NCBI GenBank assembly: GCA_027627225.1
Contig: CM051030.1
Location: 8,378,001 to 8,442,000 of the forward strand
Source of the DNA: Congeria kusceri
Lineage: Eukaryota; Mollusca; Bivalvia; Myida; Dreissenidae
DNA: 64,000 nucleotides
Direction: 5' to 3'
The translations under genes and the position numbers were made by a program. Positions within the stretch are counted from its first letter, which is position 1. Each line of letters begins with the position of its first letter. The notes beneath the pieces were generated by a model. That model made no database searches, was not told the DNA's origin, and saw only the letters and a program-made list of their open reading frames with translations. Positions 49,438-60,606 of this stretch are shown here, one piece after another.

Positions 49438-49515
49438 GCTGGAATTTGGATGATGCAGAAGATATTTTGCCATTTTGGAACAAATTGGATTGGAATTTGG
49501 ATGATGCAGAAGCTT
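49438..49515 (+). repeat. ~51-bp tandem repeat
   Basis: ggaatttggatgatgcagaa occurs twice (about 49441 and 49492). The D2 copy 2 equivalent (56597-56702) has a longer, re-expanded form. Confidence 0.75.
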
Positions 49516-49825
49516 AGTTTGCTACACACTACTGGAACACAGTAACACTTCTGATTTGAAAGACTGAGTCTTACAGAGTCGAGGGTGTTCCTTCCAATAA
49601 TTAAATTTACTGAAAGTTTGTCTTTGACTCTGTCCAACGCTTCACTGCATTATGAATGTGGAAACATACCTGCACAGAAGTTTGTCATGTACAGTACGTA
49701 CAGTAAATTCAGAGTAAGGTATGTCTTCACATCATTTTATTAGAAATACAGAAAATGTTAACTTTTTAATTTTTATTGTGGTAGTCATTTATTATATCAG
49801 AGCTGAACTTGTATATCACCAATTA

Positions 49826-50004
49826 GGCCATACAAATTTGATTCTATGTTTAGCGTCCCCATGATTTTTCGAAACCTACCAACCAGGCAGGAAAAAACAA
49901 ACAATGAGTCGATAAAAAACATTTTTCTTTCACACCTTATTCATGGCAGTGGTACAAGCTTAAGCAAATGTTTACATGCAAAACTGTAATATATCATCTT
50001 CATG
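49826..50004 (+). repeat. Left half of a TIR element, cut by the LINE
   Basis: Equivalent to the left half of the complete element at 56874-57260. The second half is missing because retroelement sequence begins at about 50005. Confidence 0.7.
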
Positions 50005-50415
50005 GATGTGCAAATAATCGACTGTCACCAGGCTTTTGTGTTTGGCGATTGGAACACTGCCCGTCATTTTTACCACCGAGATGGCATCCATCTTAATTCA
50101 AAAGGCACTAGTGCTCTTGTTGCAGCAATACATCGAGGTCTACCAATAACAAGACACGGGACCGGAAAGGAAGTGTCAACAAATATCCACAGTTTGACTC
50201 GTTTCAGCAGCGACCACGATGGTAACCGAGTCAAATTTGCAACGTATGTGGTCTGCGCAATCACAACACCGTTGACTGCTACCGGAATCGGTTGGGAGCT
50301 CGCAGTTACTAAAACAACCCCAGGCGATACGGAAACTACCGAGTACAGAGCACGGTCACGAGTCGAGCGGCATATCCGAAATAGGACAGTTACAACAGAC
50401 GGTCACATATTCTGA
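50002..50415 (+). pseudogene. LINE ORF1 C-terminus, SGNH-hydrolase-like
   Basis: The open frame contains FYHRDGIHLNSKGTSALVAAI. The D-x-x-H spacing followed by LN..G resembles the last catalytic block of SGNH/GDSL-type esterases, which some LINE ORF1 proteins carry. The rest of the domain (GDS block) is absent upstream because D2 sequence replaces it. The remaining 100 residues are basic and unassigned. Its start codon is probably fortuitous. Confidence 0.55.
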
Positions 50416-50522
50416 CCCCAACAAGCGGTATTCTTTATAATAAATTTGATCAATTAAATATCATATCTACAGAATGTAATGACTATATTTGCACATGCGT
50501 TGTAAACAGTTGCACTTCCCTT

Positions 50523-53097
50523 ATGAAGGTGTCGTATTGTTCTGATTATTTTATTGCTATTGGAAAAATTGTCAAGATATCTCTTTTATCAAACAATTGC
50601 AATATCTCAAATAATGATAAGTGTATTTCTAATGATGTCTGTGATATTAATACCGCATCAACTTTGGATTTTAACTTTAAGAATAGTGGGTTACACGTTG
50701 TTAGTTTTAATGTACATCACATTTTGCCCAAGTTAGATGAAATTAAATATGTACTTACAAAATTAAGATATTCACATTTTAGGACTCTGTGAACCGTTTT
50801 TAAACAATGTAATACTACATTCTGATATGCAAATTCCAAATTATAATTGTATTCGCCGTGACAGAGATAATCGTTAGGGTGGTGGTTTGTTGATATATAT
50901 TCAAGACAACATACCTTTCCAGCACAGACTCGACTCAAACGTAAGCTCTTTAGAATCGGTCTGGATTGAAACTATGTTTCCTAACGCAAAATCATTTTTT
51001 ATTAACTTTGTATATAGACCATTGGATTCTACAAAAGAGTGGATATCAACATATGATAATAACTTCAAAAACGCTATTAACTGTTAAAGAATTTTATATC
51101 TTGGGAGATTTTAATATATAATTTCTTTCTGATGAAGATACGTTTAATAACACTCGGTGGTCTTCGTTCGTAATGTCAAATGGTCTTAAACAGATGGTGA
51201 AGGAACCAACTAGGATTTCAAAGACATCAACTAGCATAATAAATCATTTGTATACAAATCGACCCGATCGAATCACATACGTTTTCGTTTCATCCAACAG
51301 TATTAGTGACCATTTTCCAGTATGTTTTACAAGGTATATACATAAGAAGCTAACTCTTCCTACAATAATTAAAGTAAATAACGAAACTGTCGACAATGTT
51401 CATGACATCTTAGAAGCATTCAACGCACATTTCACTAACATTTCCGATATAACATTAAAACAAAATATGAACCAAACAATTATTACACATTTAAAGCATA
51501 TTTTAATGATAAACTTAACACACATACATTTGACATTGCACCAATAACCATATTCGATGTCCCGAAAATAATCGATTCTCTGAAGAAATAAAAAGCATCA
51601 GGACTTGATAATATTGGCCCTAAAATACTCAAACATTGTGGTGATACTATTGTCGGTCCGATTACTTCCATTATTAATAAGAGCATACAAACTGGAATTT
51701 TTCCCGACCACCTTAAGGATGCCTACATTTTACCCTTTCATAAAGTGAACCTTTACCTGAAAAGTGAACCTTTTATCTGAACGATAAAAGTGATCTTAAC
51801 AAATAAAAGTGATCTTAACAACTATAGACCAATATCCATACTTTCAACCATTTCAAAGATATGTGAGAGACATATTGCAATCAAATTAAATCATTTCTTG
51901 AGAAACACCAATTATTGCACAGTTTCCAGTCTGGTTTTCGTCAAAATCATTCATGTCAGTCTTCATTTATTCGACTTGTAGATTCGTGGCTACAGAACAT
52001 TGATTCTGGGCGAATCGTGGGTTCAGTATTCCGTGATCTCCGAACAGAATTTGACTAAGTAGATCATGATATTTTACTTGAGAAACTTTGTAAGTACCAT
52101 TTCTCTGAAAGTGCGCTTACCTTGATGCAGTCTTAGTTATCTAATAGAAGACAATGCGTTAAGGTGGGATCAAATAGGTCATCTTTTCAAAATATTAAAG
52201 CCGGAGTACCACAGGGGTCTATTCTTGGCCCGCTTCTATTTCTGATATACATAAACGACATTCCCTTTTTTCTTCAAAATTCAACTATTGGTCTGTATGC
52301 TGATGACTCCACTATACATATATCTGACTTTAACATTTAAAATATACAACATTCATTGCAAAAAACTTGGACATAATATCTACTTGGTGTGCATTCAACA
52401 ATATGTCCATACATCCGAAAAAACTAAATGCATGGTATTATCGAATGCTAATAAATCTGCGAATAATCTCACACTTTATATTAAAAGCATTGTTCTTGAA
52501 CAAGTAAATGATTTCAATTTACTCGGAATAACTGTTGACAAGCATCTCACTTGGCAATCGCATATAAATAACCGTAAACTTAATTCTAAACTAGCCTTAT
52601 TACAAAGAATTAACGGCTTCCTTAATTATGAAACAAAGAAATTATTTTACAACTCATACATATTAACATCTATGGCCTATTGTTGTACATTATGGTGTTC
52701 AGCAACACGATCAAACTTAAAGAAATTAGTTTCTATACAGAAACGGGCTGCAAAATTTATAATGAATAAACCGTTTTCATCTCCGTCAATTCCTATATTT
52801 AATGAACTGGGTTGTTTGCCATTTGACAACAAGTGTACTGTCCTTTTTGGAACTATCGTATATAATTTTTTACAAGGTTCAATGCCGTCTTATTTCACTG
52901 ACGTAATGACCTTGTCAAATAATAATACATACACTCTAAGATCCACCACCCACAACGATTTATCATCTGTTGCATTTAAAATCAACTATGGAAAACGAAC
53001 TTTCGCTTATTGTGCAGGAAATGTATGGAACTTAATTCCGATTAATATTAGGCAAGCATCTACAATTAATACTTTCAAACGGAACTTAAAACAATAA
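50523..53097 (+). pseudogene. LINE ORF2 remnant: APE endonuclease and RT
   Basis: Endonuclease: HVVSFNVHHILPKLDEIK (about 50690), GGGLLIYIQDN with an upstream stop, FVYRPLDS, LGDFNI and the catalytic SISDHFPV near 51300. RT: KASGLDNIGPKIL, NNYRPISILSTISKI, FRQNHSCQ (shifted frame near 51945), AGVPQGSILGPLLFLIYIND (about 52204) and YADDST at about 52297. C-terminal domain: YCCTLWCSAT, QKRAAKFIMNKPFSSPS and VWNLIPINIRQASTINTFKR, stop at 53095. At least six disruptions. Confidence 0.85.
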
Positions 53098-53977
53098 CAC
53101 TGCAAACATCACTAACAACTCGGTAAAAGTTAATGTGTATTTATTAACATATGCTCACAAAGTTTTTGCAAATTATACAAAATACAACGCGGTACAATAT
53201 TGTTCATAATTAATATATCAATGCTTATCAACGGAAACAATTAAACGATGTACAAGTAATGATGTCGTTTATGTTATTATTCTAAGAATAATTATTATTT
53301 AGAATACAAAAGGCAAATGACATATACAGTGCAGTATTATGTCATTAACTTGGCAACATGTCGATTAAATATTTACTTTTAACAAACAGTTTGTCCCTAC
53401 ATACACATGTGATTATTATTCGTATAAAACATATACGTACGAGTAATTACATGAAATGTTATCATTCCCGACGTTGAACGTTAATGAAGTACAAGCAGCG
53501 AAAAGTAATTTACGATACTTGCCCTCCTGAATTCGACTTAAAAATGTGGGACGGTGTCCGCTAGAGGACAACATGTATAATTATTGTAGTTCTGTCTAAT
53601 CCAATCATGTAGCAAATGAATGGTCCGTAATAATTATGCATCATAATTCTTAATTACCATGTTTGAACAGACACACGTTTGATACAAGCTTGATAGAACC
53701 GGGTGAAAATTAAAGCTGCTACTTGACAGATAATTAGACCTATATAACTGAGGCCAAAAAAGTTGTCTGTAATGTAAACAATACGATACTTGTCAAATGC
53801 AGTCAATGCAGCATCGCTTAATAGTATATTCTAACATGATACTCGCTATTTTTTCTATGGACAAAGAACACAATTTTTGTTGTTAAACTACCCAATAAAC
53901 AATGCAGAGAGAAGTCCTGATTCTGAGCAGAGCATAGTAAAAAGTAGTTCCAATTACAATTGCCAAAAATATGTCAA
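53098..53977. other. LINE 3-prime UTR and unassigned sequence
   Basis: Follows the LINE stop. No clear tail or polyadenylation site marks its end. gatgtcgtttatgttattat and other AT-rich text; no gene. Confidence 0.45.
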
Positions 53978-54013
53978 ATCATGTTAGTATCGAAATAATT
54001 TTCGCATTGTCGC

Positions 54014-54141
54014 TGTTTATCGGCCAATAAACGACTCTTTGTCAGTCTGATGCGTGGCTATTGAACAACTCGGGCTAACGCCCTCGTGGTTTATTTCGTA
54101 CGCATCAGAACACCAATTCGTTGTTTATTGGCCGATAAACA
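54014..54141. repeat. 128-bp hairpin at start of D2 copy 2
   Basis: Same structure as 46783-46910, with a few substitutions (ggtttatttcg for ggtttaattcg; cagaacaccaatt for cagagctctaatt). Confidence 0.85.
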
Positions 54142-54835
54142 ACGATCGATCGAAAATTATTTATAAATTACAATTCAAATTGATTCCATAAGGAATAGTA
54201 CATGGCTGTTGTGTTCCGGTGGCTTGTATCGCTCGAGTTGATTTTGTAGGGCTGGAGGAATACAACTTTACACAATCAACGACAATGATACAACCCAACG
54301 GAACACCACAGTCACGTAGTATTCCATTTATGATATTCCTTCCTAAATCCAAACACCGCTACGAAACAAATAATTGTTAAATCTAAAAACAAATAATAAC
54401 AAAATAGTGTTGCTGAAGAACGCGCATTAATACGTGTCATGTACCCCAATGACGTCATTCAATTCAAATCAACATGTCATAACGGCGTCATCGTTTCTAT
54501 AAATAGAACGGAGTGTTTCCAATTAAATTTCACTCGGAACGTTACGATACTCAACGAACGTAAGAGTAGTCCGGTTTTTACAGCCGTTAAATACGGTTTT
54601 TTATTTCACAGTGTAGATTTTTTTTGTATTTTATACCGCACATACACCAGTATTAGAGTCATATTAGCTATAGGTATATAATAAATAGCTTATTAAAACG
54701 AGAGAGTATATTTTTTTTTTATTAACTTAACGTTTATAGATAGATTTCTTTATTACCTGAAACGTATTGGAAAAAATGTCGTACAAACAAAGATTACTTA
54801 TAAACACCATTGAACTGAAAAAAATGTGAACACTT

Positions 54836-54913
54836 GCGGGGGATTGAACCCGGGTCATTGGCGTGAGAGGCTGTTGCTCTAAAAGCGCCGCTAAAGTTTA
54901 CACGTTGCGCTAC
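54836..54913 (-). other. tRNA-like sequence in D2 copy 2
   Basis: As in copy 1, but the B box gggttcaatccc is intact here. Probably an old tRNA-derived piece carried by the duplication. Confidence 0.45.
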
Positions 54914-55020
54914 TTGTAATTTTGGACATGTTTTGTGAACAACGGGACTCCGGAAGTGAAATTGATTGGTTTTTGGACCACGTGGTAATTTCACAACAAC
55001 CTAAGAGTTAAAAATAGTTG

Positions 55021-55042
55021 AAAAGCGTCTCGAGACGCTTTT
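55021..55042. repeat. Perfect 22-bp palindrome
   Basis: aaaagcgtctc followed directly by its reverse complement. In D2 copy 1 (about 47852-47873) one base breaks the symmetry (aaaagcttctc). Confidence 0.9.
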
Positions 55043-56873
55043 GAAATCGGGTTTAAAGAATGCGTTGTAATGAATAAACGAGGGTGTTTTGAAATTTTGT
55101 TAATGCGTCAACACTGTTATTTCGATCAATTTCATTAAATACGCGAAAACCAATGTCTCGCAAAGCGCGACAGCGGTTTTTTCCGCCAATAGATAACGCG
55201 AGTACCTGTTTGTTGTTGTTGTTGTTTCACTTCCAATACCTAATGAACTCAAATCTGTGTTCCAAAAATTGCGCGGGAAAAACGTGAATCGGAACCTTCG
55301 CATTTTATGCATAGGTTCCATGTTTCAGTAACGATAAAAAACGTTAAGCGAACATGCTTATAGGGAACCAAAATTGGAGCTAAAGAAAATTTAATAACGG
55401 AAGGAAATTATGAGTAACTGCAACGAGAACCAAAGCGTCGTCTGTAATATAAATACGTCAATATAATTTGCCTGTTTCATAAACTTCGTAAGAACGCTTT
55501 TTTTACGTAAGAACTCAGAGGGCGTTCGAAAGAAAATCGGAGTGTTTCATAAAACTGTTCTTTCGCAGCCACCATGTCAGTTTCAATGTAAAAGTTTAAT
55601 ACGAATAAATGGTAAAGAGCAACCACCACGTCGCTTCGGTTTAACTTCACCAATTTTAACAAATAAGGATTGTGATTACATTTTAAAATGCATTATGATG
55701 CATTTCTCTTTAAAATATCGAATTTAATTTGGCACAGGGGGTCTAATGCACGCAAAACATGAGTCCATACAACTCTATATAAAATTTCCTTGTGATTAGT
55801 CAAATGATTGTAAACACTGATTATTGAACAAATCCAATCAACTTATAAACAAGGATGTCATCTACTAAAATAATTGGACGAGCTACCAAAATCAGTGGCT
55901 GGAATCACATATGCACAAGACGGGCGGATGGAACACTGATCGATACCCTTAGATGTGATGGACAAGCACAGTATCTTATAGTCTAAACAAGGTATGGAAC
56001 CAAGCGTGGTGCAGCAGATCTCACTATCCTTGTCGCTTTGTAGATCGCATCAAACGCAATGCTTGTGCAATAATACTCCACGGACAAGGGATAGCGAGTC
56101 TTTCTAATGTCAAGGTTCTGCTGCTTTTCCAACGTCCAGACACGTTTGGTACGAGGTAGTCGCGAGCAGAAGATCAAGAATCAGCTCTCACAAGCACAAT
56201 TAATTACATTCAATTACTTGTACGGCTGTCTTCGTCGGCAGCAGGAGCGCTTCTGCCTAATACACTGCGCGCTACAGCTTATATAGTCGCAGGTCACGTG
56301 ACACAATAAACTCTCCCGGGTCATTCCATTTTAAATACCGGAATTTAAATCGCGGGGAGATCAGGTACATAGGATTACACGTACTAACACTACGAAACAG
56401 AAATACTAGGCAATTGTCGTTACACCTTGTTTACGACTTCGCGATGACGAACAGGTCAAACGTAAACAAAGTATCGTGTGTTGTTACTTTTGAATAAACG
56501 CACTGACTGGTCAAATTGTTGTCTGTGTATTGAAATGTCGAAGCGTGTGGATTATTACTGATTCAAGTTTGATATGAAAGGTTAATTATGTCAAGCTGGA
56601 ATTTTCCATTTTGGAACAAAATGGATTGGAATTGGATGATGCAGAAGATATTTTGCCATTTTGGAACAAAATGGATTGGAATTTGGATGATGCAGAAGAT
56701 ATTGCTTAGTTTGCTACACACTACTGGAACACAGTAACACTTCTGATTTGAAAGACTGAGTCTTACAGAGTCGAGGGTTTTCCTTCCAATAATTAAATTT
56801 ACTGAAAGGTTGTCTTTGACTTTATATGGTAGTCATTTATTATATCAGAGATGAACTTGTATATCACCAATTA

Positions 56874-57260
56874 GGCCATACAAATTTGATTCTATGTTTA
56901 GCGTCCCCATGATTTTTCGAAACCTACCAACCAGGCAGGAAAAAAAACAAACAATGAGTCGATAAAAAACATTTTTCTTTCACAACTTATTTATGGCAGT
57001 GGTACAAGCTTAAGCAGATGTTTACTTGCAAAACTGTTATATAGCATCTTCATATTGGGAACGTACTTTAACACAGTATTTTAACTGTGTATATTGGTAA
57101 AAACACCTCAAAGTCATTTTTTTAAACAAATTTATCAAATTTTCATATGCTTTCCAACTCGATTTTTCACATTGTCAAAATTGTTGTTGTTTTTTTCGTT
57201 CAGGCATCCAAAAACCTACCAGCCCGAGGACGCTAAACATAGAATCAAATTGGTATGGCC
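56874..57260. mobile_element. Short TIR element (387 bp)
   Basis: ggccatacaaatttgattct...gcgtcc (56874-56906) and ggacgc...ttggtatggcc (57228-57260) are 33-bp inverted repeats with about one difference. Inner blocks aaacctaccaacc and cctaccagccc also face each other. Flanked by tta on both sides. No coding capacity. Confidence 0.75.
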
Positions 57261-59150
57261 TTATCAATAGTAAAAACATGTAATTCATCAATTCATCATT
57301 TTTTTCTTCTAAACGCAGATGTGTAAAGTACATATTAATTATTTAAGTTATTAAGTTATTAGCAAATAAAGAGATATTTTTTTGAAAAAGTTAACTTTTA
57401 TTCATAAATATTTGTTTCAAAAAGACTAATTCAATCATCCATTTTTTCATGACAAGTTAATATATCAGGGATTTGGAAATCCTATGCCCGACTTGTCCGA
57501 CGCGGGTATTTTTACTGTCGGACAAGTAAATTTTTCATGACTTCTTGTCCAATGACAAGTACAATTTAAGGGTGTGGAATGATGTAAAAGTTGGAAGATA
57601 ATTATCATATTATTACATTTTTATACATTTGAATAACAAATCGTTTCATTTATTATTTAATGAAAACATATATCAGGAATGCCTGGAATAAAAACTTTAT
57701 TTTATTTGGACAAGTGACTATTGCTTGAGGACAAATATAGATTTGCTATGAACTTGTCTATGGACAAGTAAACAATTTTGATATTTCCACACCTCTGTAT
57801 TTATTCTGGCTCTGGCTCTACCATGTATAGTGCAATTTGCATTAAGATATTTTATTCAAACTTAGTGAACAAGCCAATAGTTGATTCTTATTAGTTTCAC
57901 TTTGAATACAAGTAATGTAATTTCACATATAACTTTTTATTTCAAATTTCACTCTTAAATATGAAATTTAACATTTCCCTTGGCTGATTTATGAATACCA
58001 GCTAAGAAACCATAGATAACACCAAAAACTCTTCTAAAAAATTCATTTTACAGAATACGGTAATATAGAATTTAGATTGTAAAATTTGTATTTTACAACA
58101 ATAAACATATTATTAATAAAATTATATATACATATAATTTTAATAAGTACATTATAGAAATGATAATGCAATGTTATACTGAATGTAAAAATAAAAAAAG
58201 TGATTTCAAATTATGTATGATTCAAATGCAAGAAAAGTACAACCTTAAATGAAAATATATTGGAAAATTACTAGAACATTTATTTCAAAATGAATGTTAG
58301 TAATATAAGTAATTCAACATCTAAAGGCTCTTGGTTGAGTTAAGCTTCTAGACACAATCAGTTAGCTTTGTACAGTTAAGTTAAAGTAAGTAAATTTAAA
58401 ATTGACAGAATGGCCTGGAAGAAATAAAGATATGGACTTTTTCCTATTAATTATGCATTTATAACTGTTTGTCAGTTGCTAGTACATGTATTATACAGAA
58501 GTTAAATAACATTGTGTTTAATATAAACACTAGGAATTGTATCAATTATTTCACTTTAATCAAAGTTATTAGATCTATATAATAGTTTAAAGACAAAAAA
58601 CACAAGAAAAGCATTTATTTCAGCAATAAAGGTTGTACAACCTCCTATCACACATAAACTTAAGTAAAAGGTTAAGGTCTATGCCAAAATTAAATTAATT
58701 AATTATAATTAGCAGCATTTACTAATTTTGTCACACTTTGATATTTAATTCTGTAATGTTGATACATCTTTATTATATAGTCTCCTTCTGTTTGGTTTTC
58801 CCGACTTTCGCAGTGCCTAAATTCATATTAATATATTGTTTTACTAGATTTTAAACACTTTTTTTGTCATTTTCCCAATCTGCGACGTAGCAGCTTTAAG
58901 GATGTAAACCATTTTAACACGTTATACCGTAACATAATTCGTGTTATTTCCTCGTGTCAAGTGGTCTAAGTTGCTCATCGGCTCCAAATCCATTCTTCTT
59001 TACTTGATAAAGCCGTGGAATACATTAATTAAGTAGGGTTGATTCTGGTTTAAACACAATGAACCGAACAAAATGCCAGATATCGTTGGCGCCATATTGT
59101 ATTTTTGCGGTAAATAGACCCACATGTAATGAACCTACATCATTTGGCCT
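57261..59150. other. AT-rich intergenic, one dispersed-repeat-like segment
   Basis: 57440-57800 repeats acttgtcc/ggacaagt motifs in both orientations and ends in gatatttccacacctc, facing gggatttggaaatc at about 57469. It looks like an old inverted-end element. The rest shows no gene. Confidence 0.5.
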
Positions 59151-59175
59151 TACACAAATGACGTGCGCAAAAATG

Positions 59176-59183
59176 TATATAAA
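59176..59183 (+). promoter_or_regulatory. TATA box of the cysteine-rich repeat gene
   Basis: TATATAAA lies about 30 bp upstream of a pyrimidine-rich initiator-like acagtcttctctcc (59207-59220) and 51 bp before the donor that ends the proposed first exon. Placement fits a core promoter; the start site is inferred. Confidence 0.6.
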
Positions 59184-59206
59184 GCATTCCCGTGACAGCA
59201 AACCGT

Positions 59207-59233
59207 ACAGTCTTCTCTCCGTCTGAAGCTGGG
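59207..59233 (+). other. Proposed non-coding exon 1
   Basis: From the inferred start site to the donor ggg|gtaagtg at 59234. No start codon. Intron 1 would be 59234-60530 (1,297 bp). Exon use needs transcript evidence. Confidence 0.5.
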
Positions 59234-59698
59234 GTAAGTGTGAGTTTTCATTCATACTAAAAATGAAAGATACATTACTATTTGAAACCATAAGAAAAAT
59301 ACGTATAAAGTGCATAATAAATATCAAATACAGTTAAAACTATTATGCAAATTGCAAAGTTTAAATTATCAAACGATGTAACCTATGCAGAAATATAGAC
59401 ATAGTAGAAATAGCGTGTAATAAGTACGAGTATATGCAAAATGTAAACACACTTTCAAAAGAAAGGACAGTTGGTAATGTTTGCTTAAAAACTGTGTTTA
59501 TAATTAATGCGCGTTGATTTTATATCAAAGTTATGTTTATGCGTTATAGATTTACTTTCTCTGCACATATACAAAACGTTTAACGCTTTAATTGGTTGTT
59601 TTGAACAAATGATAAAAGAGCAAAGAAAACTGTGATATAATACTGAGCACTTGAAGGATGAGCACAATACCATGCATAATCTATTGCCTGTTACTTAT

Positions 59699-59775
59699 AA
59701 TTCAATTCAATTCAATATATTTATTGCATAAAACATACCAATATGCTTACAGCAACAATAAGCGATACATTTTGA
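59699..59775 (-). mobile_element. 3-prime tip of a LINE, within intron 1
   Basis: On the minus strand, gcatattggtatgttttatg is followed by caataaatatattgaattga and further ttgaa repeats. A short pentamer tail after aataaatat is typical of some LINE 3-prime ends. Too short to classify. Confidence 0.4.
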
Positions 59776-60064
59776 TGGTAAGACATGGAAATACTAACAA
59801 GATGAGAGACGGTATGAGTTTACAGAAAAGCAACATCCGATTGTTTTAACAATCTGTAGTCTACCACACTTGAACGGTTTGCATTTATAATAATAACTCC
59901 ACCGTATATCCAATGAATGTTGATTATTTACCCACTCGTCATTCATTACTAGGTAAACCCGAAACAATAGAAGGTGCGAATGCATAGCCATCACACCGTT
60001 GAAAGACAGCGTAGGCTTAGGTGCGACTTGGAAATAAACACTGATGATTAGGTGTGAACAACTT

Positions 60065-60226
60065 AGATGGGACCGGAATTTTAGTTCGGAATAGAGATGA
60101 CTTCGAAATATGCAAATTCGAATTAATGATTGATATATAAAGAAGGAAAAAAATCGGGACCGAAAAATTAGTTCGAAATAGCGATTAATTCGAATTAACG
60201 GTGTTCGATATAGCGGTGTTCAACTG
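60065..60226 (-). mobile_element. Pogo/Tigger-like MITE fragment, within intron 1
   Basis: Reading the minus strand from 60226, cagttgaacaccgctatatc is followed by gaattaa and ttcgaac phrases and is bounded by TA. CAGTTGAAC ends are typical of pogo-type elements. The other end is not clear. Confidence 0.5.
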
Positions 60227-60533
60227 TATTTGCTAAATATCATACAGTTATTGCGTAACTGAAATAATTATGGTGGTGGAAATAATTATTCAACACAAAA
60301 AACTTTATGATTGTGTCATAAAATGACGTCACGACAAACAACAAAATGACGTCATTATACTGCACGTGTTTGCTGTATTCCACAGTGTGGAAATACAGCT
60401 AGGTTTATCTCACAGTGTGTTTATTTCGTCAATGTATGCTTGATGATGTAATAAAATCCAAAAGCCAATGGACTACTGGCTACATTTTATTGGTTGACAA
60501 TGTAACCTACCCATGTTGTTCGTATTTCAGACA

Positions 60534-60606
60534 ATGCTACCCTTGCAAAGCTGTGTGCTGTTGGCTGGCTGCTGTGTGCTGATATCCGCCACAGGAATCC
60601 CCGTTG
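60534..60606 (+). CDS. Exon 2: start codon and signal peptide
   Basis: Acceptor cgtatttcag ends at 60530. ATG at 60534 has A at -3. Codes for 24 residues plus one base (hydrophobic core CVLLAGCCVLIS), donor gttg|gtaag at 60607. Phase 1. Cleavage is likely after the SATG region. Confidence 0.8.

Larger units (their letters stand above)
46747..50004 (+). repeat. Direct duplication D2, copy 1
   Basis: Matches 53,978-57,051 from atcatgttag to aagcttaagca...cttcat (initial offset 7231). It has about 85 bp (about 46940-47035) and about 150 bp (about 49630-49780) that copy 2 lacks. Several 60-75-codon minus-strand frames are shared by both copies, but none has a recognisable domain. No gene is called. 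Confidence 0.88.
50002..53097 (+). mobile_element. Second non-LTR retrotransposon, decayed
   Basis: The end of ORF1, then ORF2 with endonuclease, RT and C-terminal domain, in order but with many stops and frameshifts. Related to the LINE at 11.6-14.0 kb (shared SGVPQGSILGPLLF/AGVPQGSILGPLLF, YADDST, Y/DYCCT.W). Lies between the two D2 copies. Confidence 0.85.
53978..57051 (+). repeat. Direct duplication D2, copy 2
   Basis: Near-identical to 46,747-50,004 over long stretches, with two deletions relative to it. Unlike copy 1 it continues without interruption into the right half of the TIR element at 56874-57260. Confidence 0.88.

Noticed and set aside
47665..54913. Functional tRNA genes in the D2 copies
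   Set aside because: A and B boxes are recognisable, but the acceptor stem and D/anticodon arms do not fold cleanly, and copy 1 has a changed B box.
46747..57051. D2 copies as LTRs of a retrovirus-like element
   Set aside because: The enclosed RT is a non-LTR type with APE endonuclease; there is no primer-binding site, gag, protease or integrase, and 3 kb is atypical for LTRs.
59658..59849. 63-codon frame in intron 1 as an exon
   Set aside because: It crosses a LINE-tail-like sequence and has no splice or domain support.
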